Below are positions 37,900 to 51,660 of a stretch of 64,000 bases of DNA, in pieces. The notes under the pieces were generated by a model. It made no database searches, had not been told where the DNA came from, and worked only from the letters and a program-made list of their open reading frames with translations. The position numbers and the translations under genes were made by a program. Location: NCBI GenBank assembly GCA_016806645.1, contig JACSYO010002129.1:1836501-1900500 (forward strand), written 5' to 3'. Every line of letters starts with the position of its first letter. The stretch's first letter is position 1. This stretch comes from Ophiodon elongatus (taxonomy: Eukaryota > Chordata > Actinopteri > Perciformes > Hexagrammidae).

Positions 37900-38030
37900 G
37901 CAAATACCCACGCTAGCTTGCCCTCCCCGTCCTCATCCCACGGGCCACATTGCCTCCTCAATCTGCAATATGGAGCATAATTATACTAATTTCCCTCAAT
38001 TGCATTAGCAAGGGCCTGGAGAAAAGAAAG
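37900..38030. promoter_or_regulatory. Candidate conserved non-coding element
   Basis: Repeat-free stretch with CATAATTATACTAATTT and TCAATTGCATTAGCA, dense in homeodomain-like cores. Inference from composition only. Confidence 0.25.
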
Positions 38031-39346
38031 GCTGTCTTTCTAAGCAGGAGCCTTGGCTATGCAGTCAGCCTCCCTGCACCTCAGAGAGCAAGTACAGGGG
38101 GAGGCAACATGACCCCTGCTCTCCTCCTTCGTTCCCTCCAGCTCTTGACCCTCTTTTCTCTTTCCATTTTTCCTCCCACACACCGATTGCTTCATGTGGT
38201 GTGAAATGAAACCTATAGAAAATAGTGCTTCCGGTGCTTCCAGAATCAGACAATTTGATCTTTTTCCACTTTGACTTGTGTTCTGTCTTCTGTTTATATG
38301 GCACCGGGGATCTGTAACATCCCATTAAACTTGTGCTAAAATGATCCCATACTTTATCATAAAGTAAAGGTTGAGAGTTTATTTTTCCTGGATTAAGTTT
38401 TATGGACTAGTCTACTTGGTTTAGTTGTGGATACTTTGGTTATCTTTTAAATAGAAGTAAAATAAACTAACTGAGACTAGAGCAAAAATGCAGCGTAGAT
38501 AGATCTTACAACAAAGTTTCAGTAATGTGGACTATTCTGTGATTGTTGTTCTGTCTGACAAGGTTTTACTTAATAAAGAGTTCTGCTGTCTAGTGTAATA
38601 TATAATGGAAATACTGCATATGACTCAATAGAATTCATCTTTTTGTGTTTCCTTCCCAAGTAGAACCAGTCCTCCGTGGACAGGTCACATCAGACTTGCC
38701 TGGTGGATGAGGGACTCTGGGGGACCGCAGGGTGCTGGTAGTGGGAAAACAGCCTCGGTTATGAAAGACACCATTGTCCTTTCTGGCTCGCCAACATAGA
38801 AAATGAATAAATCAAAGAGGACAGATCAAGACTGAAGGAGAGGAGGGAAGAGAGGGGGGCTATCTGACATCTGCATTTTTAAACTGGACATTGAGCAATA
38901 GAGGAATGTTGTTATCATCCACCCTCAACTGCTACAATGGTGAAGAATTTTGCATTGAATGATCTGACCTCTGATTGGATTTACACCTCCTCTCTGCCCC
39001 TGCAGTCGCCCCTCACATATAAAAATATCTCTGCGGATCTATTTATCATCAAGTTTGTGTCAAAGCAAGTCTTGTTTTTGTCACGCATATTTGTAAAATA
39101 CTTGAATAATACAACATTTGTAAAAACCTGGGTAAAGGTGACGTCAGACTGTAAACACACACCCTTATATTTCTCTATTTCTCTTGATTTGCTTGCGGGA
39201 TTTGCTTTCAAATGTTCTCTCTCAAGCCCCACTTATCTGTGTTTAGTTTTAGGTTAAGTTTTCTTGTGCAATAAAGTGACTACAGATCAAGTGAAACAAG
39301 TGGTAACAAGGCTAAAGGGACGACAAAAACAAGCTGAAACCAACCC
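38031..39346. other. Non-coding desert; nothing recognised
   Basis: No exon or clear repeat was seen. The open frame at 38937-39257 has no domain. Confidence 0.45.
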
Positions 39347-39871
39347 GGTCTCACTCCCAACTCAGTTGGTCAGTGCGCCTCGCCGTCTGATACCACACAC
39401 ACGGAGGCACCCTTTAGTGTCTGTAAGCTTACCCACCGGGCTTTCAACTAACTCCAATCATCATTTTTAAGACTGCCAGAGCAACTGACGTAATATCCAG
39501 AGCCAGAAAGTCGACACGGGGCAGGTGGAAGGAGAGATGGGTCAAACAATGACTGCACTTTCATCCAGGAGACCTTTTTTTGTATCTCGTGCAGAACTAA
39601 AAGTAAAGGTTGACATTCTTTTCAAGTCAGTCGTTAGTCACGTTAAGTCATCAGTTAGGTTTAGGAAGAGACTGTTGTTTTGTTCCCTAAATTTAACTTC
39701 CTGTGAAGACGGAAGTTAATTTTGAAAAGACACTGTGCATGTAACTATTAGAAACTGACGCGCCGTTCCTACCACGTCAAAAACTGGCGCTGGAGGGGTA
39801 CTTTGAGCGTCATAGTTTGAAGCCTAGGGCCACTGACCAAGTGCCGGTATTTGATGAGGTGAGAGTGAGAA
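39347..39871. mobile_element. Non-autonomous DNA transposon with imperfect terminal inverted repeats, about 525 bp
   Basis: The left end reads GGTCTCACTCCCAACTCA (39347-39364), then TTGGTCAGTG (39366-39375). The right end, reverse-complemented, reads TTCTCACTCTCACCTCA (39855-39871), and further inside TTGGTCAGTG (39831-39840). Left and right match at both blocks with different spacing. The interior has GTTAGGTTTAGGAAGAGA and GGAGGGGTACTTTGAGCGTC, which I associate with a family common in fish genomes. It encodes no transposase. Confidence 0.6.
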
Positions 39872-40560
39872 TGTGTTGATGAAACCAGTTATAGTTGATG
39901 TTTTCTAATTTAGTTTCGGGGGAATATACAGTTAATCTGTTTTAGATATTAGTGTTCCAAACAAAAATAGATGGGTCTGTTTATTGGATAAAACTGTCTA
40001 GACATGGGTTCATTCTTTCAAAATCCTAGTAATATAACCTCTAACAAATGTGACTTTCCAGTGAAATCATCGAAGGATAAAGTTGGCAGCATGGACAGTT
40101 TCTTTTTCAGAATGAAGGTGTCCATGTGTCCACATGTACCCTGTCTCTTACAGTAGAAGTTATTATTATATACAACTAATTTGCAACAGCGTTTATCTTT
40201 TGAAATCGCTATTCATTGTGTTAAACATGTCAAGTCAAGTTCATCATCAAGTCAAGTCTGCACCTCTGATATGTAGAAATGGAAAGTTTCACAAGCAGTC
40301 AGTCATTTTTGTTTGCAGTGATACCTCCTTGTCATTACAAGTGCTTTATTATTAGAACGCAATATCATATTCAGATTATGGTGTGGGGGACATGTTGGCT
40401 GACCAGTCAGTCGGTCAGCCTCTGCCTGAACTCTGCTGTCTTACAGCTGGTGCAGACTGGTATACTGGTGGGTCCCAGTAACAGCATGACAGCAGCTGTC
40501 TCTGATTCAGTTCAACACAGTGGCACTTTGCTGCTGCCTCCCATCCCAGGTGTGTGTGTC

Positions 40561-40565
<5 letters not shown>
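39872..40565. other. Non-coding desert; nothing recognised
   Basis: AT-rich sequence with a short AAGTCAAGT-type duplication near 40228-40259. No gene. Confidence 0.45.

Positions 40566-40652
<87 letters not shown>
40566..40652. repeat. (GT)n microsatellite, about 87 bp
   Basis: Uninterrupted GT repeat. Open frames crossing it are artefacts. Confidence 0.97.
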
Positions 40653-43600
40653 TGTGCATGAATGGTGTCAGCACAATGGTCGCCCTGTGTTGACCCTGTG
40701 CATCTGTGTCTGCCCGGACAAGCTCTACTGTCCTTCTTGCGGCTGGGTCCTCTCTTCAGCGCTGACAGCAAACTACAGGTGCCCAACACATCTGGCACTT
40801 GGCACAATCAAACACACACGCGCACACATCTGCTGAAGCACTGATAAGTTTAATTAAAAGCCTTCAAAAGAAATACACAAAGAAAGCAGCAGGGACATAA
40901 CACATTTCCTTCAGTTGCTACTTTGAGAAGTGAGAGAAGTAATTTCTTTGCAGGGCCACAAACGCGCTCATTATTTGACCAGGCCACGACTTTCATGACC
41001 AGACCTCTAGTCATTAATGAAAGTCTGTGTCTGGGGCGGGACTCTGAACAGTCATTACACTGTTTTTTCATCTGACACCCCCCAACATCTTTCATTACCA
41101 AACAAAAACCTGCACATAATCAATGCTCTGTCCCACAACAACCTCTGTTTTCTAACTCTGGACAAGCAAAAAAGTTTGGTTGAAAGGGCCCATTTATAGA
41201 TGTTTTTGTAAACTAAAATAACATTTGCAATTCATTTGGTAACTTCTGAAACACAGTGCCACCCTGCAGTTGCAGTAGACCATGTGTGCTGCAGTCTGGA
41301 ACCTGCTGGTGAACCCTGTTTAGCAGCAAATTTGAATACAAGAAATTTACAGCACGAGGAGAAGAAAAAAACTCCACTCTGCATTTATGCAAATAGATTG
41401 TGTAAGTTAGTGTCAGCATTCTGGCAAACCATCATCGGGCTTGGTTTGCCCTACTGGCAAGCAGAGGCACAGTGTGCAAATACAGGCCAGGGGTTAACCA
41501 GTTAACAGGTTTCACTTCCTTCTTCACCTGACGGGACATTTGCATAAGCATCTAAGGAGGAAGTATTGTGTGTTCCACCTGTCATACTAATCCTTCAGAC
41601 AATTTTGTGGCATGTTTTAAGTTACATCTCTTTTTCATTTACATTTAAAACTGAACCTTACACGTTTTTTTTATGTGTGTGTTTTTTTTTTTACCAGAAC
41701 TGCCCCTGAACAAACCCTTGGAGTCATGATTCTATGATTTATCCCAGGAAGAACACCTTGCAAACTTTTGCAGCATCAGAAACACAATTGGTCTTCCTGA
41801 TAAAACTGGATTTCCTCCAAAATTGTTTGTTTGAGAGCTGTGTATGTGCGTGTGTTTTTACAGCTCTCGGTCCAGAAGGTCAGGTCACAGGACATGACAG
41901 TTGGCCAGTGGAGAGCAGCCTCTAGGCTAGTGTAAGTCCCCTCCACCCGACCCCCCCCACCGCCTACCTCTCTCTTTCGCTCTGGGTGGCCTGCGTTTAC
42001 GAGCTCCAGGAGCAGGTCATCACTGTGCTGAGAACACGGCTGCGGTAGGGGGACTGTTTCTGGGTCAGCCCCAGAGTAGCGACCAAGAATTATATTTTCC
42101 TTGCTTTGTGTGCCTATGCGTGTCCTTAAACGCATGTGCACACTTACTTCTGTGTGTTTGTGTTTGTGTGTGCGTCTATTTGGACTTCCTGTGTGCAGTG
42201 GTGCGGGGGAGCATGGGATGAGATGACCCTCGACCCCGACCACATGTCCTGGTCTGTCGGCTGATCACCCACACTTCCGCCTGCAGGGCCTCTCTGCTCC
42301 TCTCTCTGGGCCTGAGAAGTCTCCCGGCTCATCAGCGCTGACATGATCCTCATCGTCATCATCATTAATACGTTTGTAGTTTGAATTGTCGCACAGTTTG
42401 TAATTGGTTTTCTTTTTAAAAAAATTTAAGGTCAGGAGCACACCGGAGAAGGAAGAGAAACATTTCTTTTGGGGATTAAACCCGGATTTCTATACACCAA
42501 CCAAGTGCTGACTGGCTACTTAAGGCTACTTATCCAGGCAAAAGTATGGCTCACTAAATTGACAGTTTCTTCTGAAAGTAAACTGAAATGTGGACCTTTT
42601 TCTGTAAGTTATGGAAGTGTAATACATTCACTTGAGAAAAAAAATATGTTCCCTGTCTTTCTGAATTAACAAGGTAATATTTGGGGAAATTCTGAGAAAA
42701 ATTTACGAGACTTTAAAAAACCAAAGAAGCTCTCATTTACTTGGGAGCTCCATTTCATGAAAGCAAACATGTCCTGCCTGTTTAGTTGACTCCAGTTTCC
42801 TTTTGGTTTGAGTTTAAGACACAGGAGACTCGTGTCTTTAAGTAATACTGTTGCATGGAGTTGTTCCAACGTATAGCACATTCTGATCTACTGGACATCT
42901 CCATGGTATGTTGATATGTCATCATGGATACAAGATGATGCATTTGAAATCTGACCTCGGATATCTGTACCTGTACCCATACTTGAAATCATATTATAGC
43001 CATGTTGATGCACCAGGCTGATAAGCAGGACCAAATGTACTGCAAGCAAGTGAGTGCTTCTTGTATGATTTTGAGGTATCTTGTTAATTCAGAGCAGAAT
43101 TTGTTTTTATGAAAACTTCCTAATACATTTTACTGTGATTTAAATGGAGTAGAGGCTACAGCAGAAAAATATGTTAAACCTAAGATTCTTCTTTTTAGAA
43201 ATAACTATTTGACCAAATAAGTACACAAGTCAAAACAAACAACAATAATATACTGAGTTCCAAGCTAAATTAAATTGTAATTTCAGTTTGACTTGCCTAC
43301 AATTAATATTTTCTTTGTCAGTTTTCTGACATTCTAATATACAAAATATAAACAATCCACCATGAGTAGCGTACCTTGATCGCTGTTGACATTTCGACCC
43401 TCAGCTTATGGGAACACCATCATTCCTGTCCTCTCACTCACAGAGCACTAGTCACTGGCCCAGGGCAAACCCACCACAAGGCTTTCATTGACTACACCTA
43501 ATGAGAAGACTATGGTACGGCATGCAACCAACATGGAGAGGTTTACTTCCTTTTCTCCACTTCTTATCAGCCTGTGTATAAAACATTATTCAATTATCTT

Positions 43601-45379
43601 CATCTCCTCTTCCCAAGGATTATATCCACTCCCGGTAGTGCACACTATTCTACTAATGTGGTTAAATACAGTTAAATTATATAATCCCAAAGGCTGCAAT
43701 TAGTGGTGTATGCTTGTCGATAAAGGGGCCTGTCTGTGTGTTGGCAGAGTGCGCTCTCTTCCAATTCCTGTAATTAAATGTAGGGGTCTGCAGTTTGGTT
43801 TATTGGATTTATGTTGACTGATTAGCCCTGGCATTGACTGATGGGCAAGACAGAGGTGATGGTGTGTTGGTGGAGAATCTGGAATAATGTGTGCGGATGC
43901 GATCCTATTGCTGCCATTTGGTTTTAAAAAACCATCCTGAAAGTTAAAGGTCAATAAACTCATAAAGCCTCACTTCACCTTCAACAACTGCATTTTACAA
44001 ACACAACAAACCAAAACGACTTGCTTCTCTGCCTAAATTAGAGCTGCTTATGAGCAAAGCCAGCATTAGTCTAGTGTTTGTGTGTGTGTGTGTTTGTTGG
44101 CAGTGACATTGGCTGTGTTTATTTGGTCAGGGGTGTCAGACAGATTAGCTGGTGTGTTACAGGTGCTATAAAAGTTGTTGCTTTGGACACGGTTCATGAA
44201 CAGTGTAATGACTCCAGGCTCATGTTAATCTCACTCCTTCTGGCTGCGTCTTGGGGTGCTGGCCTGTTTAGCTGCCGGGCTGGGCTCCGGGCTAACAGGC
44301 AAACAGAGCGTTCCAGCATTACGCCTACTGGCAGAGGCCGGGAAATAAGCCAGAGAAGGAAAGAGGGAAGGAGAGAGGAAAGAAAGAAAGGGCGGAATGA
44401 GGAACGTGTTTGCGGCCACAAAGGGTCTCATTTCCTATCAAAATCTTTCAAACCACAATCACTTTTCTTTCTTTCTTTATCTACTCTCCTGTCATTTATC
44501 TACAGACATAAAGGGCTCGAGAGCAGAAGAGAGGTTTAGTGCAGAGCAGAGAGGATCCCAGGAATATGTAGCAGTGAAAGATTGAAGGAAAAAAACAGTG
44601 ATGGACTCAGTCCCTCAGTGTGATCTCCTCAGGGGGAGGAGGGGTTGTGTGTTATGGAGTCCATGCTGTTTGTTTTACTGGCCCTTGGGGGGAAAATGAA
44701 CAGAACATTTGTGCTGGATAGGGGGAACCACATGGCCTGCACTTTATTTATGGAGGATCCTCAACTCTTTGAAAGAACATTATGAGTCTCAGATCGCTGT
44801 CTCTTACTGTCACACCAGTTCGCTGGTCCATTCGTTTTTGACCCAACCTGTCGCTTCTCCTGACTCTCAGGAACAGTCAGTGTTGCTGTTGTCTGTTACT
44901 AATCTCTAAGCCATTCTTTACTTGTTTTAGCTCCTTATTTCCATTTCAATAATCTTTATAAAGTATAACATGATGAATACATTTGTGAAAACCTGTACTT
45001 GCTCGGTTGGAGAACTGCCAAGCTGACAGACATGGTTCTTCAATGAGGTAGTGCGTAGGCGAAGCCAGCAGACGGACTGAAAACTCAGGTGTAGTTTTGA
45101 ACCATAGTGTTTACGAGGCAATACGCTGGTGTAATCCAAGTAATTGTTTATTACAGGCCTCAACCTATGTTATAAGTAATTACTTTCGGGTGCCCTAGCC
45201 CTGTAAAAATCTGTTTTGTTTCCTGTCTGGGTGCCTAACACCACAATCTAAGCTCCTCCTTCCAAAATGTATATATTTAACTACACATTGTGAATGATAT
45301 TACACATAATTACAGTTTTTCTGTGAGCAGCACAGTTGTAAAATACATGCATAAGCTATTAAGGATCATTAGAGCTTTG
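40653..45379. other. Non-coding desert; nothing recognised
   Basis: No exon seen. T and A runs, a C-rich patch at about 41949-41961, and a purine-rich stretch at about 44352-44400. Confidence 0.45.
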
Positions 45380-45600
45380 ATGATTCAGAGCTATTCCTCA
45401 GTGACACTCCATCGCCTGCGCCCATAAAACTCTGTGCCGAGCCAGTGGGGGAGGATTTTAAGTGTGGCACGGTGCTCTAATAGCCACTTCCTTAATCAGA
45501 TGGCTGGACAAATTGTAATCATTAGCACTGTAGTGAGCAACGTGCATGACATGGGTCTGGAAACTCATTAGAGTGAGTTAGCTGGAGTCGGGAGTGAGTG
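45380..45600. promoter_or_regulatory. Candidate conserved non-coding element
   Basis: Repeat-free, moderately GC-rich stretch with CTTAATCAGATGGCTGG, ACAAATTGTAATCATTAGCA and ACTCATTAGAGTGAG. Homeodomain-like and SOX-like words cluster within about 120 bp, between simpler flanks. Of the candidate elements in the window this one looks most like a developmental enhancer, but no alignment supports it here. Confidence 0.3.
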
Positions 45601-48289
45601 AAGAGAGGAGGAGGAGGGTGCTGTCACACACTCACCTGGGTCTGTTTGCAATCAGGCAGCTGAAGCAGGCCGTTCAATTAGGGCCTAGCTGAGCACTACA
45701 CCAGCTTGGGCCAGCTAGATCTTGCGTCATCTCCATGGATGCAAGCTCTCCGACACAAGTATTTGCACACAGTCACACAGTCAGAAGTGTGCGCAATAAC
45801 CCACGAAAACTGTGATTACAGTTACAACAATCACACACAATCGCACGCATACTCGGCGGGGCGCAGATACTGCTCACACTCTGATTCACTCTGTAGCTTT
45901 GTTGTCCTTCTGTGACATGTGAAGATCCTCCGTGGCTACAACAAAAGGCAGCGAGCTGTCGAAGCAGTGATACCTCTGAATCCTTTGGCTTGATTTTCCG
46001 TTTATTAACTCTGCCACTTTACTGTGGTGCGTCATTCTTTAAATTTTGGGCCGGTTTGTCATCTGTTGATGTCATGAAGTAAAGAATGAGATCTGAGATC
46101 GTATTGTGACTTCCTGCTTTTAATTGTAAAATGAGGAACCAAAAATTGAAATGAATTTGATAGACTGAAACATCAGCACACCCACAAAAGACACACACAC
46201 ATACACACACACAAATACTGTACACAAAAGCGCAAAGGCACACGTGTGCACGTCTACACAGCTGCACATGCTTGAGTAAAGCTAGCATCTGTCCCAGAAA
46301 CATCCGTCAGTGCCTCCACATCTGTGTGCTCCAGCTCGAGCCTTTTGCGCCGGCCCCCACACCCTGCACACGTTCCCCTCAACTGGGCTTGGCCTCGTGC
46401 CACCCTCCCTTAGTCCTCCAGCTGAGTGATACATGCGCTAACCTCAGACAGCTATACAGTCCTGTTGCCTATTTAAAGTAATTCCAAAAGGAAATGTGAT
46501 ACAGTGGGTTTTATTTGAAATGTCTTTTTTTGATTGAGAGGGCGATGTGGCAACAGTCTAACAGCACTTCTTAATGTCACTAATGTGGAATGTGTTTTCA
46601 CGGTGACACATGTTCAAAGCTTTTTCCTTGCATGCTCACTGAAGCAGCAAATGCCGCCCGGCAAACTGTGCCTCATCTGTCCATGACGTGACTTTTCTTT
46701 GTAATTTCGGACATCAGTTGCGGGACATCATTGATGCTGGCAGATGGAAGCATCACTTAGTGTCTGACACAACATGTGCCATGTGCCATGTGCAAAGTGC
46801 TTTAACCGCAATTTGGCTTTGATTTTAGCTTTGATTTTTGAGTGTTATGTCTTTTTAAGATGTTGTTGTGTTGTATGTTGTCTTCAGTGATAGCATCATT
46901 CACACCCCCCACCTTCACCCCTTCGCCCCTAACTTACCCCTGCCCCGAGGCCATTAGTCATAAGCATGGAGGGAGATGGAGGGAGATGGGGGGAGGATTG
47001 TAAACAGCGCAGAGGGGACCGAGCAGAATGGATCCTATTGTTAGCCCCACAGGCCAGAGGGTGCTGTCTCACCCGGGAAAGTATCGCCATTTGGACTATG
47101 CTTGAAGCCAAGTGTGTTTTCCTGGGTGTCTATGTGCGTGCAAGTCTATCTTTCTGTGACATGTGCGTGTGTGTGTGTTTGTATCTGCAAGCGCATGTAT
47201 GTGTTAATTTGTGTCTGCGCCGACGTATCACCACGGCAACTGCTCTTTTTGGTTGTTCATTTCCATTTAGCACGTGATGTGACGCAGCCTGACACCACCA
47301 CATGAGCATGTGAAACTTGTCACAAGCTAATTTGTAAACTTGTTGTCTTCCATCACATATCATCACTGCTGCCTCTAAAGGTATTTTCATATGCGGCCCA
47401 GGGAATGTGTTGCATACATGTGTGGGTTGGTGGGTGGGTGTGTACACCAGAGGCCGCTTGTCCTAATCTGTCTTTATGTACTCATGGTCAAATTAATACA
47501 GCACAGATTACTATAATCATATCTGGCTGTGAAATGACATTGATTTCCGGCCAGCTCTCTTTCATATATCTTGGCCAACCCATTCCTCTTCAACTCCCTT
47601 TTAAATCTGGTCCAGATTGTTAAGGGCCTATCCAGTGAGTGAGCACACCTTGTTTCAGGAGACCTTGCCCTGGGGGGAGAATCAGCCTTTAATAAGTATG
47701 TAAGGGAAAAGACTCACCCTGCCAAAATGGCAGCCGCCCTGTATACTGTTCAGCTGGCAAACCAACCGCCAGAGAAGGAGGGATGGGATTGGAATCCAAG
47801 CAAAAGTAAGAGTGATTTTTCTCCCAGACCTCCTGTTGAAGAGAGACAGCATGTAAGAACGTGAGGAGAGGAGTGTGAAGAGGCTTAGCTGAGCATTCAC
47901 ATTCTTTCTCATCATTATCCTCCTCTGATGCATTGTACTTTGTTATTAAAAAATGATAATTTCTCTTCATTTATATTGGAACAAAACCATCTGTACAGTT
48001 TAAAATCCTCTATACTGTATCTCAACCTCAACAGCATGCAGTGACACATTTGGTTTACCAACTCCCAAGACCCCAACCTGCGAGTGGTTACATTAAGACA
48101 GTGACCTAGACTTATCTCTCTGTATGTCTGACCTGTCCTTGCTGTGCTTTACGGGGTGTTAGCAGTTGTATGTTTTGTTGTAAGCTGAGTATTGAGTCTG
48201 AGCAGAGCGAAGCTTGGAAGGGAGGAGGCTCCCAGCATGTTGGAAACCACAGCACCACCGGCGCCAACTCCAATGAGACATGAGTTATA
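45601..48289. other. Non-coding desert; nothing recognised
   Basis: Short (CA)n near 46191-46213, an ATGTGCC triplet repeat near 46774-46792, and GGGAGATGGAG repeats near 46969-46990. No exon seen. Confidence 0.45.
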
Positions 48290-48560
48290 GCTCCGGCTTC
48301 CCCGAAATCAAATAAATAATCTCCCCCGTATTTATTTACTTAAACTCTCATTACGATTTGCAGTCTCTCAATTATTCTATCAGGGTAAAAGGACTTGCTT
48401 GCTCTCTTGTCCCACAAATGTCCCACACCTGTCACCTGTTTTTCCATTTCCAATTTGGTCTGGATATTTAATCATTAAGTAATTATAGCGGGGCTATAAT
48501 CGTGTAAAGTCATTGTCAGAACATTTATGCTGCGGCAGGGTCCGCCATGCCTGCTCACTA
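48290..48560. promoter_or_regulatory. Candidate conserved non-coding element
   Basis: Repeat-free stretch with AAATAAATAATC, CAATTATTCTATC and TTTAATCATTAAGTAATTATA followed by GCGGGGCTATAATCGTG. Homeodomain-like cores are dense. Composition-based inference only. Confidence 0.25.
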
Positions 48561-50156
48561 GCACAGACAGAAGCAAAAACATTGAACTAGGCTACCTATA
48601 AACACACACACACAAACGCTTGAAATGAGCCCTTGGTAGCAACAGTGTTACAGCTATCAGAGCCTCTTGGCCATGTGTTGAGAGCAATAATGGTAACGGC
48701 AACGACAGGCTCAGCCCATACTCTCAATTAGGGTCCCAGAGTGCTAGGTGTGGAAAGGTGTCTGGCAACGCGCCTGACCACAGCACTCAAAGAGCACTTT
48801 GTCTGCGCACCTCACACCCACCGTACCTGCTCATGTTGTGGAAACAGCCCTACGTTGTCACACAGTTGATTTAATAAAATTGGATCCCTAAAATGAGACT
48901 TCTTGTTTTTCAGGGGCGCAATAGTCGTAATGGAAATGCATACACTCCACTCCCCGAGCCCTCCCTTTGGCTTTACAGGCATCCTTCCAGAGTCAGAATG
49001 AGTGGATGAGACCAGGGGTAAAAGGATACTTCCCCACTGTGAGCCCAGTAGTCTGGGTATGGCAAGAGTAACCCCACGTCCATCAGACGCTCATATCTAG
49101 CCACAAGCCTGGCTGTTGCTGCAGCTTACACACTTGTTAAATGATGATTGCGAAAACAGAAGAAGTTAAAAAGGAAAATAAAGGTAGCACCAGTGTTGCT
49201 GTGGTTTTGTAAGTTGGTTTTAGTCTCCTGTAGCTCAGACTAGTGCATGATTTATCAAGACATGTATTTACAGGAGTGACATTTAATAATCAGCTCAATA
49301 ACAAACTGGACTTTCTGGACTTATATGTGTGCAAGGGAATTATTTGAGGGGGCTCAGTTTTTACATTGTTGGTTGGTCAACCAGTGATGGTTAGGAATGC
49401 AGAAGGATGATCAAATTGCCAGGTTGGCAGTATTGGAGGGCTGAGCTTGGAAACCATGGAGGTGGTAGCACAGCTTGCACTTCCAAAAAACGGGCATTGA
49501 TGACGTGTTCTTAAAGGCCAAAAAGCATGAAGCGTGAAGTTAGAAATGGCAGCTATAGTCCCTGCAGCCACAGAGCATCTTCATTCACCGCCCGTAGAGA
49601 TGCTTCCTGGTTGTGTATGATTTTTGAGCACAGAGCCACATCATACATTCGTTGTATTCAAACAACTTTGAGGGTGAAGTCACATTTGACTGACTGTACA
49701 AACTTTAGCCAAACTAATCCAGAACTCTGAATCACTGCCCACACCTCCAATTTGAGCAACAAGACAATTTAGTCGCATTATTCATTACTACCATCCTACA
49801 TTGTGGATAACGTGTAGGATGGAGCAGCTCTGCATTTATCTGTGCAATCTCTGAATGTGACAGATTTCCTGATGCATGTTCTGATAATATAGCAACATTG
49901 TGAACGGATGAAATTAATGTATTTCACACTGTCGATTTTGTCTGTGCATTCTGTGTATTATCTGTCTTGGAATGATTTCATCCATCTTGGAACAAAATGT
50001 ATAGCTTTAGTCTATAACTCACAACGCGTTATGTCTAAATGCATTATGCCATTTGCAGACTCGGTGTAAATACAATGAGTATATTAATTCATATACTGCA
50101 CAGTATGAGCTTCTTTAGTGGCACATAAGGTATTATGTATTATTATTGTTTATTCT
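48561..50156. other. Non-coding desert; nothing recognised
   Basis: No exon seen. Stretch 49375-49690 has the mixed composition of an old repeat, but no ends or family can be named. Confidence 0.4.
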
Positions 50157-50196
50157 GCATATATATACACATATATATATATATATATGCACACAC

Positions 50197-50260
<64 letters not shown>
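50157..50260. repeat. Compound (TA)n and (CA)n microsatellite, about 104 bp
   Basis: Two TA blocks separated by a short CA-rich interruption (about 50190-50202). Confidence 0.97.
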
Positions 50261-50263
<3 letters not shown>

Positions 50264-51576
50264 GATATTTTCATTGGTCCACTCACTGTTTTAATTCAGT
50301 TTTACTATTTGAATATATTATTATGCTTTTTTTCTTTCTAAATGAGTACTAATGCTAATTTCAGTTTTGGGATGGATAGCTCTCATGGGACAGGCGTAAG
50401 GACAGTGGGTAAACTGGTAAACACCCAAGTGTCACGTTTGTTTGTTGACACACCAGTGTATGTTGACGCATCGATATTACCAGGGGACTCGCAGGAGGGT
50501 GTTCAGAGGTGTGTGTATGCGTCTGTGTGTGTGGTGCGGTGGTTATCCAGGCCCCTTAAAGAGCACACATTGTCGTGAGCAACTCGGTGTGACAGAGGCT
50601 ATTAATATAAAGAAAATTACCCTTAACTGCTGGCAAAGCTTTCATTGATAACTACAGGAGATTTAGGAGAGATTACATCATTTCTTGATCTTTACGTCCC
50701 CAAAATGACATAATTTCTAGATCAGTTCATTTTAAATGGTTGTGTTACTCAGATGATATTCACAGATCCATTGCAGGTAGTGAAATTAGAGGCTGAGGAA
50801 GAGCCGAGACTTTGATCACATGAATGAGATCAGAAAGATCAGCATGAGTTGGAACGGCCATTTACGCAAACATGATTACAATGTGGTTGTGAGGTTCAGG
50901 TATGTTTGTTCCATAAATGGTTTTAAGCTCCCAGCACAATTTGCTATCTTTAAAATGTACTCTTCATACACTCAGTACAGCCAGATGACTGTTTTGCCCA
51001 GTATGTGTATGTGCACTCATGTCCAGACATCAGACAGCTATCTCCAATCTCTTTTCCAAAAGGATTTAGACAGGTTTGTGAGGTTAAATCTCGTGGCCTG
51101 CAACATGGAGGTTTGCTTCCATTATTACACTCTGCAGGGTTATTCTTGTTACTTTATGAGTCTGAACTTGTGACCTTAGATGCATCGTGGAACAATTTAT
51201 GATTTCTTTTTTCTTCCCTCTTGTACATGATAAACATCTGCAAACCTCCCCGGAGCCGACACGCTGACAACTTACAGCGAAGGAGTCTCAAAAAAATGAA
51301 ACAGCAGAAATCTCCCCTTTCCTCTCTTCCTCCTTCAACCCTTCCCTGTCCTCTTATCCCTCTCTTCTTCTTCTTCACTCCCATATGTTTCTCTAGTCCT
51401 TGGAGGTAGAGAGGGGAGACAAAGAGGGGGGAGATAGATCCTGCTGCACATCTGAGGTTTATTTGGCCTCTCCCTGGGGAGTGTGGTGAAGCTCTGCATC
51501 TCAAGGAAATTGCCAGCGCTCTCTGGTCGGCTTGGCACACTCTCAAACACTCGCACACAAACACTCGTACACGTAC
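50261..51576. other. Non-coding desert; nothing recognised
   Basis: The open frame at 50820-51173 has no domain. A pyrimidine-rich stretch lies at about 51313-51400. Confidence 0.45.
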
Positions 51577-51589
51577 AAACACACACACA

Positions 51590-51659
<70 letters not shown>
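51577..51659. repeat. (AC)n microsatellite, about 83 bp
   Basis: AC repeat with an early AAAC interruption. The long Cys-Val open frame on the other strand is an artefact of it. Confidence 0.97.

Positions 51660-51660
<1 letters not shown>

Noticed and set aside
40279..40836. 185-codon open frame on the plus strand
   Set aside because: Dominated by Cys-Val codons from the (GT)n tract.
44078..44539. 153-codon open frame
   Set aside because: It spans a purine-rich run giving Arg/Lys/Glu-rich translation. No domain and no splice support.
49375..49690. Possible transposon-derived segment
   Set aside because: Composition suggests an old repeat, but no inverted ends, family motif or second copy could be found.
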